In this document: positions 53,154 to 62,841 of the stretch, piece by piece
Numbering within the stretch: position 1 is the first letter of the stretch
Layout of the letters: every line of letters begins with the position of its first letter
Assembly (NCBI GenBank): GCA_025558095.1
Contig: JAIVFI010000019.1
Span: forward strand, 558,001-622,000
Length of the DNA: 64,000 nucleotides
From: Hyaloraphidium curvatum
Lineage: Eukaryota; Monoblepharomycota; Hyaloraphidiomycetes; Hyaloraphidiales; Hyaloraphidiaceae
Reading direction: 5' to 3'
Made by a program: the position numbers and the translations under genes
The notes under the pieces: model-generated
Database searches by the model: none
What the model saw: only the letters and a program-made list of their open reading frames with translations
What the model was told of the DNA's origin: nothing

Positions 53154-56100
53154 ATGTGGCGGCTGTTTGGCGGGTCGTCGTCGCCGGCGCCGGCTTCTGC
53201 GCCTGCGCCCGCGACCGACAACCTGTTTGCGCGGGCGGAGCCGCTGCTCGACGACGGCGAGACGGACGAATGGGTCGCCGAGGCGCTGGGCGGGCCTCGG
53301 AGTGCCCCGTCCGGCGGCCCCTGGAACTCCCAATCCGGATTTAAGCAGCCAATTAATCAGCCGAGGACGCCTCCGAAGCGGCAGGGCGTGGCGGTGACGG
53401 CGCTGCCCGCGCCGCCCGCGTCGTTCGGCGGCCCGCCCGCGCCGCTGCCCGCGCCGCCGTCGGCCCCGCCGCTCCTCCACCCGACGCTCTCAGCCGTGCA
53501 GCCGCTCCCGCCCGCGTTCCCCGAGCCGCTGCCGACGGTGCCCCGCGGCGCCGCGCCCGCCGGGTTCCCCGCCGCCCCGGCCGCCGCACGCTACGCACGC
53601 ACCACGCGGCTCGAGGCGCGCAGCTGGGCCGTCGCGGGCCCCGCCGCGCAGCAGCCGCAGGCGCTGCCGGCCGCACCGGGCTCGGGGCCCATCATGGCGT
53701 ACCTGGCGAACCTCGAGGCGCGGGCGGAGCTGGCCGCGGGCACGCCCGGCGGCGGGCTGGCCAGCTCGTCGTCGCTGGGCGGCTCGGGGGCGGCGCTGGA
53801 CGCCGCAGCACCCGTCTCGCGGCTGACGGCGCCCGGCGAGCGCACCGTATTCGACCTGGCCGGGCTGTCGGGCCCCTCGGGCGGCAAGCCCACCCCTCCC
53901 TCCTCCCCGCCAAAGAAACCCCCCGCGCCGCCCGCCGCACCCGCGGAATCCACCTACTTCCCCGAGTTTCCGACCTCCCCCGAGGACGCCGACGACCCCT
54001 TGGGCGTCTTCTCCCCCCCGCCGGCCTCGGACCCCTCGCGCGTGAAGGAGATGCGCCCGCCCGCGATGCAGGAGATGCTCGCAGCCCTCGAGGACCACGA
54101 CTGGGGCATGGACGTGCCCGAGGGCGGCGAGGTGTCCGCCAAGGAGCGCGGGAAGAAGCCGCAGACAAAGAGCGGCGTGCTGAAGCAGCTGCAGGACCAG
54201 CTCTCGCGCGAGGACAAGGTGATCCCCCCCCCGGCGGTCCTGCTTCCCGTCCGTGCTCACCTCCCGCTTCCCGTGCGCCAGATCGCATACCTCCGCCTCG
54301 TCCGCCTACTCCTCCTCCGCTCGCGGCACCACCCCTTCCACCCCACCACCCTCCCCCCCCTCCCCCGCTCCGCCAAGCGCAGGATCGAAAAGGCCCGCGC
54401 GCACGCGACCTCGCGGTACGCGCTGTACGCGTTGAGGACGCAGGAGAAGCTGGCGCTGTACCTGGACCTGGAGCCCGAGGAGAGGGCCAGGGCCGAGGCG
54501 GGGGGAACGAGCGCGGAGGAGGTGGCGAAGGGGTTGAACAGGCCGGTGAGCTCCAGGAGGAGGCAGAACACCGAGGAGGGGAGCGAGGCGGGGAAGGGCG
54601 GGTCGGAAGGCGGGGCCGGGGAGGTGGAGGAGCGGGTTGCGGAGGGGGGGGAGCCGGTTTCGGCCGGAGGCGAGGCGGGGACGGGTTCATCGGAGTCGGC
54701 GGAGGAGCCGCCTGCTGGCCCGGCAACGGACCTTCTGGACTTTTCCGACGGGGACGCGGCGCCGCCCGCAGGGACCGTGTTCGTGGACCTGCTCGGCGAG
54801 CCCGAGGACGTGCAGGTGGAGGGCGAGCCTGCTGGGACGTTCGAGGAGGCACCGCCAGCACCAGAGCAGGGCGTCCAGGCGGACGCTTCCGACCCTTTTG
54901 CCGCGTTTGCCGGTCTGGATTCGCTCGAAGCAAAGGGCAGCGCGAGCCCGAAGGACGAGGGCGGGAGCGCGGAAGCCGCCTCTCCCGCGGACAAGGACGC
55001 GAGCCCGCAGGGCGACGCCGACGCGGAGCTCCCCACGGACCCGCGGCACCCCCTCCTCTCGCACTTCTTCCTCCTCTCCGTCGCCGACGGCCTCGGATAC
55101 CCCCCCTACGCGCGCACCCTGCTCCGCGAGCTCGCGCGGCAGCTTTCCTTGGACTCGTACGACGTCGTGCGGATCGAGTCGGGGCTCTCGGCGCAGCTCG
55201 GGATCTTCGGCACCGACGACGACGCGGCCGAGGAGGTCAAGCTGCGGTCCGAGGCGGACCGCAGCATAGCGGCCAGGGAGCGCGCCGAGCGGCTCAAGAA
55301 GTGGGCCGTGGTGGGGCTCGCTGCCGTCGGCGGGGGCGCCATCATCGGGCTCTCGGCGGGGGTCATGGCCCCCCTGATCGGCGCAGGGGTCTCGGCGACG
55401 CTGGGCATGGTCGGGGTGGGGGGCACCGCGACGTTCCTCAGCTCCACCGCGGGCGCGGCGGTGATCGCAGCCGGCGGCGCGGGGATCGGGTCCACGCTAT
55501 CGGCCAAAAAGATGGCCAAGCGCACCCGGCGGCTGGCCACGTTCGACCTGCTCCCCGTGCGCCCGGCGTACGTGGCCGAGGAGGACGCGTACGTGCCGCT
55601 GCGGTACCCGTCGGTGACCATCTGCGTGTCGGGGTGGCTTTCCGAGGGGGAGAAGGACTTCCACACGCCGTGGTCGACCGTCTCGCCGGGGGCGCTGGGG
55701 GAGCTGCACACGCTGCGGTGGGAGCCGTCGGACCTCGAGTCGCTCGGCTCCGCCTTCCGCATCATCGCGGGCGAGGTCATCTCGTTCGGCGTGCAGCAGG
55801 TGCTCGGCGCCACGGTGCTGCACGCGCTCATGCTCGGCCTCACCCTGCCCATGTGGATGCTCAAGCTCGGGTACGCGCTGGACAACCCCTGGGGGATCGG
55901 CCTGACCAAGGCCAAGAAGGCCGGGCAGGTGCTCGCGGACGCCATCGCGGCGCAGGCGCAGGGCTACCGCCCCGTGACCCTGGTCGGGTTCAGCCTGGGG
56001 GCCAGGGTGGTGTTCTACTGCCTTTTGGAGCTGGCGCAGCGCGGGCTCGCGGAGCTGGTCGAGGACGCGGTGCTGGTCGGGGCGCCGGTGATGGCGACCG

Positions 56101-57086
56101 AGGCCGAGTGGGCCGCGTGCGCGAGCGTGTGCAGCGGGAGGGTGGTCAACTGCTACCTGCCCGGGGACTGGGTGCTGGGGCTGCTGTACCGCGCGAGCAC
56201 GGCGACGTTTTCAAAGGTGGCGGGGCTGCATCCCGTCGGCGGGGTCGAGGGGCTCGAGAACGTGGACGTGACGGGGCTCGTCGAGGGGCACCTCAAGTAC
56301 CGCGTGCGGATGCCGCGGATCCTGGAAAAGGTCGGGATCAAGGTGTGGCGCGAGTGGGTGGACGAGGAGGACGAGGAGGAGTGGCGGATGGCGCAGGAGC
56401 GGGCCAAGGAGGGCGCGCGGGCCGAGGAAGCGGCGATGCCGCAGCCGCAGCCGGCTGGCGGCGGCGCTGGCGGCGGCGACCGGACCAAGGATCCGACCAA
56501 GATCTGGAACTGGGCCGACATCATGGAGCTCAAGCGGATCCAGGAGCAGATGGAGGAGTACTACCAGCCGCGCGACCTCGGGGCGTCGTCGCTGCCGCCC
56601 CTGGTGATCCCGGACGAGATGCTGGGGGACGGGGACGCGCCGGCCGCGGAGGAATCCGATGAGCAGCGCGCGGCGCGCGAGGAGGAGGAGCGCGGGCGGC
56701 GGCAGGAGGAGAGCGACCGCCGCGAGCGGGCAGGGATCCGGCTGGCCATGGACGAGCTTTCGGACGACGAGGAGGGCGGTGCGCCGAGCGAGTTTACGTC
56801 GGCCGACGGCGAGTCGGAGGCTCCCAGGACGCCGAGGACCCCCGCGACTGCCGGCACGGAGCCGGCCCTCGTGAGGCTCGAGGAGGAGGAGGGCGGCGGG
56901 GAGGATGAGGCGGGAACGCCGGATTTGGACGTGATGGAAGCGCCGGAACTGGTCATTTCCGGCGTCGTGGAGGTGGATTCGGATGCTGCGATCGTTAAGC
57001 AGGAGTCGCCTGCCTTGCCGGACCAGCAGCACGAGGACGCGGCCGAGTCGCAGCCGAAGAAGGGTGAGGAAGAACGAGAGCTTTGA
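53154..57086 (+). CDS. DUF726/TMCO4-family membrane hydrolase-like protein
   Basis: ATG 53154 (MWRLFGGSSSP). Open for 1,310 codons, but a 63-nt in-frame intron at 54219-54281 (GTGATC...GCCAG) has the typical size and signals; splicing gives 1,289 aa. The N-terminal ~330 residues are Pro/Ala-rich and disordered. Near residues 720-790 a Gly/Ala-rich hydrophobic hairpin (IIGLSAGVMAPLIGAGVSA, AAVIAAGGAGIGSTLSA) precedes an alpha/beta-hydrolase module: VTICVSGWLSEGEKDF, LHTLRWE, VTLVGFSLGARVVFYCLLEL with the GFSLG serine, then HPV...L..VDVTGLVEGHLKYR. This is the DUF726 signature (human TMCO4, yeast Mil1). The C-terminus is acidic and disordered. Membrane-trafficking link known only for the yeast member. 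Confidence 0.85.
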   Translation: MWRLFGGSSSPAPASAPAPATDNLFARAEPLLDDGETDEWVAEALGGPRSAPSGGPWNSQSGFKQPINQPRTPPKRQGVAVTALPAPPASFGGPPAPLPAPPSAPPLLHPTLSAVQPLPPAFPEPLPTVPRGAAPAGFPAAPAAARYARTTRLEARSWAVAGPAAQQPQALPAAPGSGPIMAYLANLEARAELAAGTPGGGLASSSSLGGSGAALDAAAPVSRLTAPGERTVFDLAGLSGPSGGKPTPPSSPPKKPPAPPAAPAESTYFPEFPTSPEDADDPLGVFSPPPASDPSRVKEMRPPAMQEMLAALEDHDWGMDVPEGGEVSAKERGKKPQTKSGVLKQLQDQLSREDKVIPPPAVLLPVRAHLPLPVRQIAYLRLVRLLLLRSRHHPFHPTTLPPLPRSAKRRIEKARAHATSRYALYALRTQEKLALYLDLEPEERARAEAGGTSAEEVAKGLNRPVSSRRRQNTEEGSEAGKGGSEGGAGEVEERVAEGGEPVSAGGEAGTGSSESAEEPPAGPATDLLDFSDGDAAPPAGTVFVDLLGEPEDVQVEGEPAGTFEEAPPAPEQGVQADASDPFAAFAGLDSLEAKGSASPKDEGGSAEAASPADKDASPQGDADAELPTDPRHPLLSHFFLLSVADGLGYPPYARTLLRELARQLSLDSYDVVRIESGLSAQLGIFGTDDDAAEEVKLRSEADRSIAARERAERLKKWAVVGLAAVGGGAIIGLSAGVMAPLIGAGVSATLGMVGVGGTATFLSSTAGAAVIAAGGAGIGSTLSAKKMAKRTRRLATFDLLPVRPAYVAEEDAYVPLRYPSVTICVSGWLSEGEKDFHTPWSTVSPGALGELHTLRWEPSDLESLGSAFRIIAGEVISFGVQQVLGATVLHALMLGLTLPMWMLKLGYALDNPWGIGLTKAKKAGQVLADAIAAQAQGYRPVTLVGFSLGARVVFYCLLELAQRGLAELVEDAVLVGAPVMATEAEWAACASVCSGRVVNCYLPGDWVLGLLYRASTATFSKVAGLHPVGGVEGLENVDVTGLVEGHLKYRVRMPRILEKVGIKVWREWVDEEDEEEWRMAQERAKEGARAEEAAMPQPQPAGGGAGGGDRTKDPTKIWNWADIMELKRIQEQMEEYYQPRDLGASSLPPLVIPDEMLGDGDAPAAEESDEQRAAREEEERGRRQEESDRRERAGIRLAMDELSDDEEGGAPSEFTSADGESEAPRTPRTPATAGTEPALVRLEEEEGGGEDEAGTPDLDVMEAPELVISGVVEVDSDAAIVKQESPALPDQQHEDAAESQPKKGEEEREL

Positions 57087-57235
57087 ATCACTGTTTCATT
57101 TGAAGAAACTGCATCGTTGCCTCTGATGAGCTGAAAAAGGTGGCGCGTGCGAGTGGCAAGTTTGCTGCCTCGGCGCCGCCGCCAATGCGGCACGGGTCAA
57201 CACACCGCTGTCTCCCCCTCTCCTCCTGTGCAAAA

Positions 57236-58571
57236 ATGTAACCTCCCCGCGTCTTTCGCGGGCCATGAACGCAATTCACGCATTTCCACCGCTCCAGGCT
57301 CCGTTCCGTCGCCCTCCTCACCCCCCGCCGCGGCCTCGCCGGCTACCCCGGCACCCCGACCGGACGGCGGCTAGTCAACCGCGACGGCACCCCCCGCGTG
57401 TGCCTGGTCACGGGCGCCGCGTCCGGCATCGGGAAGGCTGCCGCGATCCGGTTCGCCAGCGAGGGCGGCGTCGCGGTGGTCACGGACCTGAAGATGCAGG
57501 AGGGTGAGGGGAGGAAGGTCGTGGACGAGTGCAACAGGCTCAACACCAAGGGCAAGGCCATGTTTGCGCTGCAGGACGTGACGAAGGAGGAGGATTGGAT
57601 ACAGATCATGAAGGTGCTCGGCCCGTCTGGCGGAAAGACAAGGCTTCGAGGCTGACTTCGCCACCGTCTCCCTCCGGCACGCCGGGGATGCCGTTCCACG
57701 ACCCTTTCCAAGACGATTGAGTCCACCTACGGACGGCTGGACGTGCTCGTCAACAACGCCGGCGTGTTCTTCAACGAGGGGTTCGTCGCGGACGAGAAGC
57801 TCTCAGACTTCAAGAAGGTCATGGACGTGAACGTGGAGGGCGTCTTCCTGGGCACCAAGCATGCCATCCCGCTGATGAATCGGACCACGGGGGATGAGTA
57901 CAGGTGGGACGAAGTTGCGGCGAGCTGGGACAGCCCATGTTCCAACGTTCGCGGACTGTTGCTCCACAGGAGCATCATCAACCTCTCCTCGATCGCCGGC
58001 CTCATGGGCTCCGCGGGACCTGTCGCAGGATGTTTGTTGCTCGATCTTATCTCCCGTTTTCCGCCCGATAACATGCCTGTCCGCTTTCCGTAGACCACGC
58101 CTCCAAGGGCGCCGTGCGCCTCTTTACCAAGGCCACCTGCCTCCAGCTTGCCGCGGCCAAGCATAAGATCCGCGTCAACTCGGTGGGTCTCCTTACGCTC
58201 CGGACCACGTCTCTTCGCCGATCTCTTACCCGGGACGCAGGTCCACCCGGGCGTCATAATCACCCCCCTCTGGGAGCGCGGCTTCGTCCCCGGCGAGGGC
58301 GCGGATGGTACCCGGTCCAACATCGCCGGCTTCGGGGCCAAGGACCTCGACCACGCGAAGGAAGTGCTTTCGCCGCTGACTCCGATCGGGCGCACGGGGA
58401 CGGCCGAGGACGTGGCGGAGGCGATCGTGTTTTTGGCGAGCGACGAGTCGAGCTTCGTGGGTGTTGCGGGTGGTCTATTGCTCTGCTGTTTGCTGATTCG
58501 TGCGCTCGATCTTCGTACGACAGATGACGGGATCGGAGCTAGTGATTGATGGCGGGGCGACGGCGCAGTAG
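57236..58571 (+). CDS. Short-chain dehydrogenase/reductase (SDR), start codon split by an intron
   Basis: 307 aa from 57236-57237 (AT), 57298-57613, 57713-57903, 57970-58031, 58094-58182, 58241-58456 and 58524-58571. The second exon begins with G, giving ATG across a 60-nt intron, then LRSVALLTPRRGLAGYPG, which looks like a mitochondrial presequence. Classical SDR motifs follow: LVTGAASGIGKAAA (NAD-binding TGxxxGxG), DVLVNNAG, INLSSIAG with the catalytic Ser, YHASK with Tyr and Lys, NSVHPGVIITP and a final TGSELVIDGG. The Tyr codon itself is split by an intron. These enzymes oxidise or reduce alcohols, steroids or sugars; substrate unknown. The exact first exon is the least certain part. Confidence 0.85.
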
Positions 58572-58922
58572 GCCGGGAAGGATGCCGGGCCGGTGGAGCA
58601 CTGGGTGCAATTTTTAGCTTCCTATTGGACGGTTTCGAAAGCTGATCAGCGCGGATCGCGTTGCGAGTTGAGGCTCGAGGCTTCGAGGCTCAAGTGTTCA
58701 GGCTAAACAGACGTGTCCCACCCGGCGGCCACTCCAACGGAACCTCCCAACGAGGCTAAATCATCACAGTCCCAGAGGCTAATCCTTGCCCACTCGCAAG
58801 CTTCCGACTGCTGCCTAGTCCGGGTGTGCTCGCTGCGGCACCTCAGGACGGAGGCGGCCACTCCCCGCACCACAGAAGTTGAAGGGCCGCGCGCTACTCT
58901 TTGAAGCAGGCGGACCGGAGCC
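58572..58922. other. Intergenic, no gene seen
   Basis: 351 bases between the SDR and the MFS transporter, on the same strand; holds the transporter's promoter. Confidence 0.5.
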
Positions 58923-60904
58923 ATGGAAGCCCACGGCGCCCTTCCGACTCTCTCTGCCGAGGAGGCCGCGGCGGCCGACGCCGGCAAGGCCGGCATCTCG
59001 ACGGCGACGAAGGTCGCCGGCATCCTCGCGCTCTCGCTCGCCATCTGCCTCTTTGCCCTGGACGCTACCATGGTCTCCGTGGCTATTCCGCGCATGGTCT
59101 CCGACCTCGGCGGAGAGGACCTGCTATCCTGGATCGGGACCAGTTACTTGCTCACCAGCACGGCTTTCGGGCCGCTCTGGGGCCGGCTGGGGGACGTCCT
59201 GGGCCGCAAGGCGACCTTCCTCTCGAACATTGTGATATTCGCCCTGGCGTCGCTCGTGTGCGCGCTCGCTCCCAACATGGTTACGCTCATTGTGGGCCGT
59301 GCTCTGCAAGGCGTCGGGGGAGGGGCCATGCAGGCGCTCGTTTACGTGTGGGTGTTGCGTTCCCATTCTCGATGCCCTTCTGCTGATTCAATGTCTGCAG
59401 GCTCATGGCGGACCTCGTGACGATGCGCGAGAGGGGAATGTATCAGGCCTTGATGGGTTCCGTCGCCGGCGTTTCCGCCGTCCTGGGCCCCCTCCTCGGT
59501 GGAGTGATCACGGACGGTTGGAGCTGGCGTGGCCTTTTCTGGATCAACTTGCCGCTCGGCGCGATCGCCTTTGCCACTTCCTGGTTTGCTCTGAAGGTGC
59601 CCAACACGCGCACCGGGTCGTGGAAGGAGACCGCGGCGCGGATCGACTACGGCGGCGCCCTGATCTGCATCGCCGGCATCGTGCTCTTCCTCTTCGGCCT
59701 CACCAGCGGCGGCACTAACCCCTGGACCTCGGCCATCGTGCTTGCGCCGATGATCATCGGCGTGGCGGTGTTTGCGGGCTTCCTTGTGTTCGAGGCCTAT
59801 GTCCCCAAGGAGCCGAACGTCCCGATCTACCTGTTTAAGCTGAAGAACATACCCATCGTGTACGCGGCCAGCTTCTTTGCCGGGTGGTGCATGCAGGGCA
59901 GCGCGTACTATCTCGTGAGTCGCTGTTCCCGTCGCAAACAACTTCCCTGCTGATCCTCCGCTCGCGACAGCCCCTCTTCTTCCAGCTAGTGCTCGGCGAC
60001 AGCCCCACGACGGCGGGCCTGAAGGTGATTGGCGGATTCCTGTGGGAAGCCTTCGGTGGTGGAACTAACGCCCCGATCCTCATTGTTCCCAGACTATGCC
60101 TCAAATAGGCGCCCTTATTCCCGTCTCCATCGTTGTCGGCATAATCTCCTCCAAGACCGGGATCTACACCCCCTTCCCCAAGGTCGGCATGGCCATCATG
60201 GCCGTCGGCATCGGGCTCTGCGCCATGTGGACGTCCACGACCCCCTTGGGGCAGCAGATCGGCTATATGATCATCATGGGCGTCGGCGCGGGCCTGACCG
60301 TGTCGATGCTCATGGTCTCGGTGCAGGCCAACCTCCCCGTGGCGGACATTGGCCCCGGAACAACCGTGGCAACCTTCCTCCAGACCATTGGTGTGTTGCC
60401 ATAATCTTCACGTGCTTTCCAACTAAACGGCTCCCTGCAGGTGGCGTTTTGGGTATTGCGGTCGGCGGCGCGATCATGCAGACGACCGTCGCCGACGTTG
60501 TCACGCCCACCGCCGTCTACACCATCTCGCAAACCTACGGCGTCCCCCCCGAAACCGTCGGCCAGGCCGTACAAAGCATCGCCACCGGTCACGGCGTCCC
60601 CTCGAGCCTGCAGATGCCCGAGGCCGCCGTGCAGGCGTGCTATGCCCTCGTCAGGGGCGGCTACGAGCTCGGCCTGACGCGGGCATTCATCTCGCTGGCC
60701 GCCGCGGTGGCGGTGGGATGGGTCATCATCCTGTTCCTGCGGCACACGGCGCTCAGCACGACGCTGGAGCACACGGCGGCGGCAAAGAGCGGGTTGACGG
60801 ACGAGGAGGAGGTGGAGATCGACGACGCGGTGAAAGCGAAGAGGGAGGACGCGCTGGAGGTCGTGACGGTCAACGGCGGCACGACGCCTTCACCCGTGGC
60901 ATAA
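58923..60904 (+). CDS. MFS multidrug transporter, DHA2 (14-span) type
   Basis: 584 aa from exons 58923-59347, 59401-59914, 59971-60024, 60093-60390 and 60441-60904. A short cytosolic N-terminus leads to the first span (VAGILALSLAICLFALDATMVSVAIP, with the DHA2-like LDxTxVxVAIP). Then WIGTSYLLTSTAFGPLWGRLGDVLGRK (motif A), VGRALQGVGGGAMQAL (motif B) and GSVAGVSAVLGPLLGGVI (motif C). After splicing, YYLPLFFQLVLGDSPTTAGLK and QIGALIPVS appear in order. About fourteen spans are expected. It probably exports small organic compounds in exchange for protons. The neighbouring SDR might be related in metabolism, but two genes do not make a cluster. Confidence 0.9.
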
Positions 60905-61034
60905 AGCCACATGACGCTACTGCTCACTGCATGTTTGGAAAGTAGACGCTAGACGACGATTCGATTATGTTAAATGACGTACAGAACATGGATTGGTGGC
61001 AGAAAGATGTACAGTCTTTGCTCTTCAATTGCTT

Positions 61035-62630
61035 TCACGGTGTCTGATAGCCGTAGCCATCCCGTTCCCGGCGCTCCGCCTCCCTCGCCGCGTCCCGCAG
61101 CTCCATCCAAGACTCGTAAGGTCCTCCGGGCTCGCCGTACCCTATCAGGAGCGGAAAAAGATCCCCCTCCGAGTCCTTTATCCTGAGGGAGCCAGAAGAG
61201 GAAGGGTGCCATAAAGCGCCTCGAGGAACTTGCACACGTGCGGGGCGCCGGACGTGCCGTCCAGGTGGCCATGCCTCAGGGATGCTTTTGGTAGGAAAAT
61301 CTCCTCGAGCGCCGGGAATTCCAGCAGCGGGGGCTCCTCGAAGTACTCGGAGAAGCTGGACGCGGTCCAGATCAGGCGGCGGAGCTTGGGGAAGTGGGGC
61401 GGGGCGGACCATCGCCAGCTTGCCGGCAGGTAGCCGATCGTGAGGTCCTCGAGGTCCGAGCAGTGCAGCGAGACAAAATCCGCCATTTCGATCTCTCTTT
61501 CGCCCTAAAGGCACCGCGTGAGTAAACGATAAAGGTCAGTTGAGTCTGCTTACCGCGTCGCTAAAGTTGACGAACGCCGGTTGAAAGCTCAGTTTGCTGA
61601 CATCCAGCTTGCGAATGAGCTTGTGCCTCTCCAAGAACGTGCCGAGTGCCCTCCTTGTCGTGGTCAGCTCGCCGCCCAGCTTGACCGACCTCAACGCCGG
61701 CGCGCGGATCGCCGCCAGCGCCTCGGTTCCGACACGGGTGGAGACGAGGTCGAACTCTAGCTCCTCGAGCACATTAGCGGATGCCAGAAGGGTGGGAAAG
61801 CCGGGATTACGATCCCATATGTCGGTTGACATGGCGAGCCTGCGCAGGCGGGCGAAGACGGGCACCAAAGGTGCAAGGTCCTCCAGATCCGTCCCTTCGA
61901 CGGGCACCGTCGGCTCCCGCCACGGCGTGCTGGGCCTCTCGACATGCATCGAGATGAGGGTGAGATCTTCCAGCGTGCCGCAAACCCGTCCGATCGCCTC
62001 CGCCAGGCCGACGTGGTCCGTCGTTGCGGAGAGGTCGAGGCGCCGCAGGTTTCCCCACTTCGGCAGCCACTGCCCGATCACGTCCCCGTGCACGTCGCCC
62101 GAAAGCAAAGTGAATTCCGTTATGTCCATCCGCCCTGCTTCGCCGACGAAGCGACACAGCAGATCCTTTGCCAGGTCCGAGCCGCCGCACTCGAAACCGA
62201 TGCTCTGGAGCTGCATAAGCGGCAGCGCGGCCAGCAGCGCCTCGAAGGCGGGCATCTGTTGCCAGATCATCTCCAACATGACGTAAAGGCTTCGCACCGA
62301 GCCCAGGTATAGTTCGCCGCGCGGGGATGCTAGAGCCGAGAGCACCGCACCCCGGGCGACGATCCGGTGGGTGAGCCTCAGGTCCCTCCAAACGAGCCGG
62401 GCCGCCTCCCTGAAGAAAGCTCGGTTGATCGTCAGCACGGAACGCAACGTCATGAGCTTCAGCCGGCCGTCCGGGCCGCGGCGCAAGTGGTGCCTGCCCG
62501 AGCGGAGTTGGCACACGTCAACGCATGCGCGGCGCCGCCTCGCCCACCTGACGATCGAAGCGATGACCTCGCCAGGGAGCTCGCGCGGCGGCAGGGGCTG
62601 GCTGCCCTTGGATGGGGCGCGGGAGGACAT
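61035..62630 (-). CDS. F-box-like / leucine-rich protein
   Basis: 497 aa from exons 62630-61554, 61504-61236 and 61182-61035 (introns 49 and 53 nt). The N-terminus has an F-box-like ELPGEVIASIVRWA...INRAFFREAARLVWRDLRL. It continues with irregular leucine-rich segments typical of fungal F-box/LRR proteins: GNLRRLDLSATTDHVGLA, GTLEDLTLISMHV, RLRRLAMSTDIW, NVLEELEFDLV, PALRSVKLGG, and after the first intron SDLEDLTIGYLP, FPKLRRLIW, FPALEEIFLP. A stop inside intron 2 (near 61178) would give a shorter protein if that intron is not removed. Substrate unknown. Confidence 0.55.
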
Positions 62631-62841
62631 GGCGGAGTTTGCGGAATCCGCGTCACCTACGCTAGAGCCGCTTGGGCCTTCGCGGAATACGGAAGCGGGC
62701 TGTCGGCAACTTGCTTCGGAAACGAAAGTCGATCATGTCAATTGACGTACAGAACACAATCCATGGAATGCAGGCCCCTATCTACAACCAAACCCCGTGG
62801 CGATGGAGAGAACTGACGATGCAAAGATCCCACCGCATCGC

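Noticed and set aside
58923-60904. SDR plus MFS transporter as a secondary-metabolite cluster
   Set aside because: Only two genes, no synthase, transferase or cluster regulator nearby; neighbours are ordinary cellular genes.
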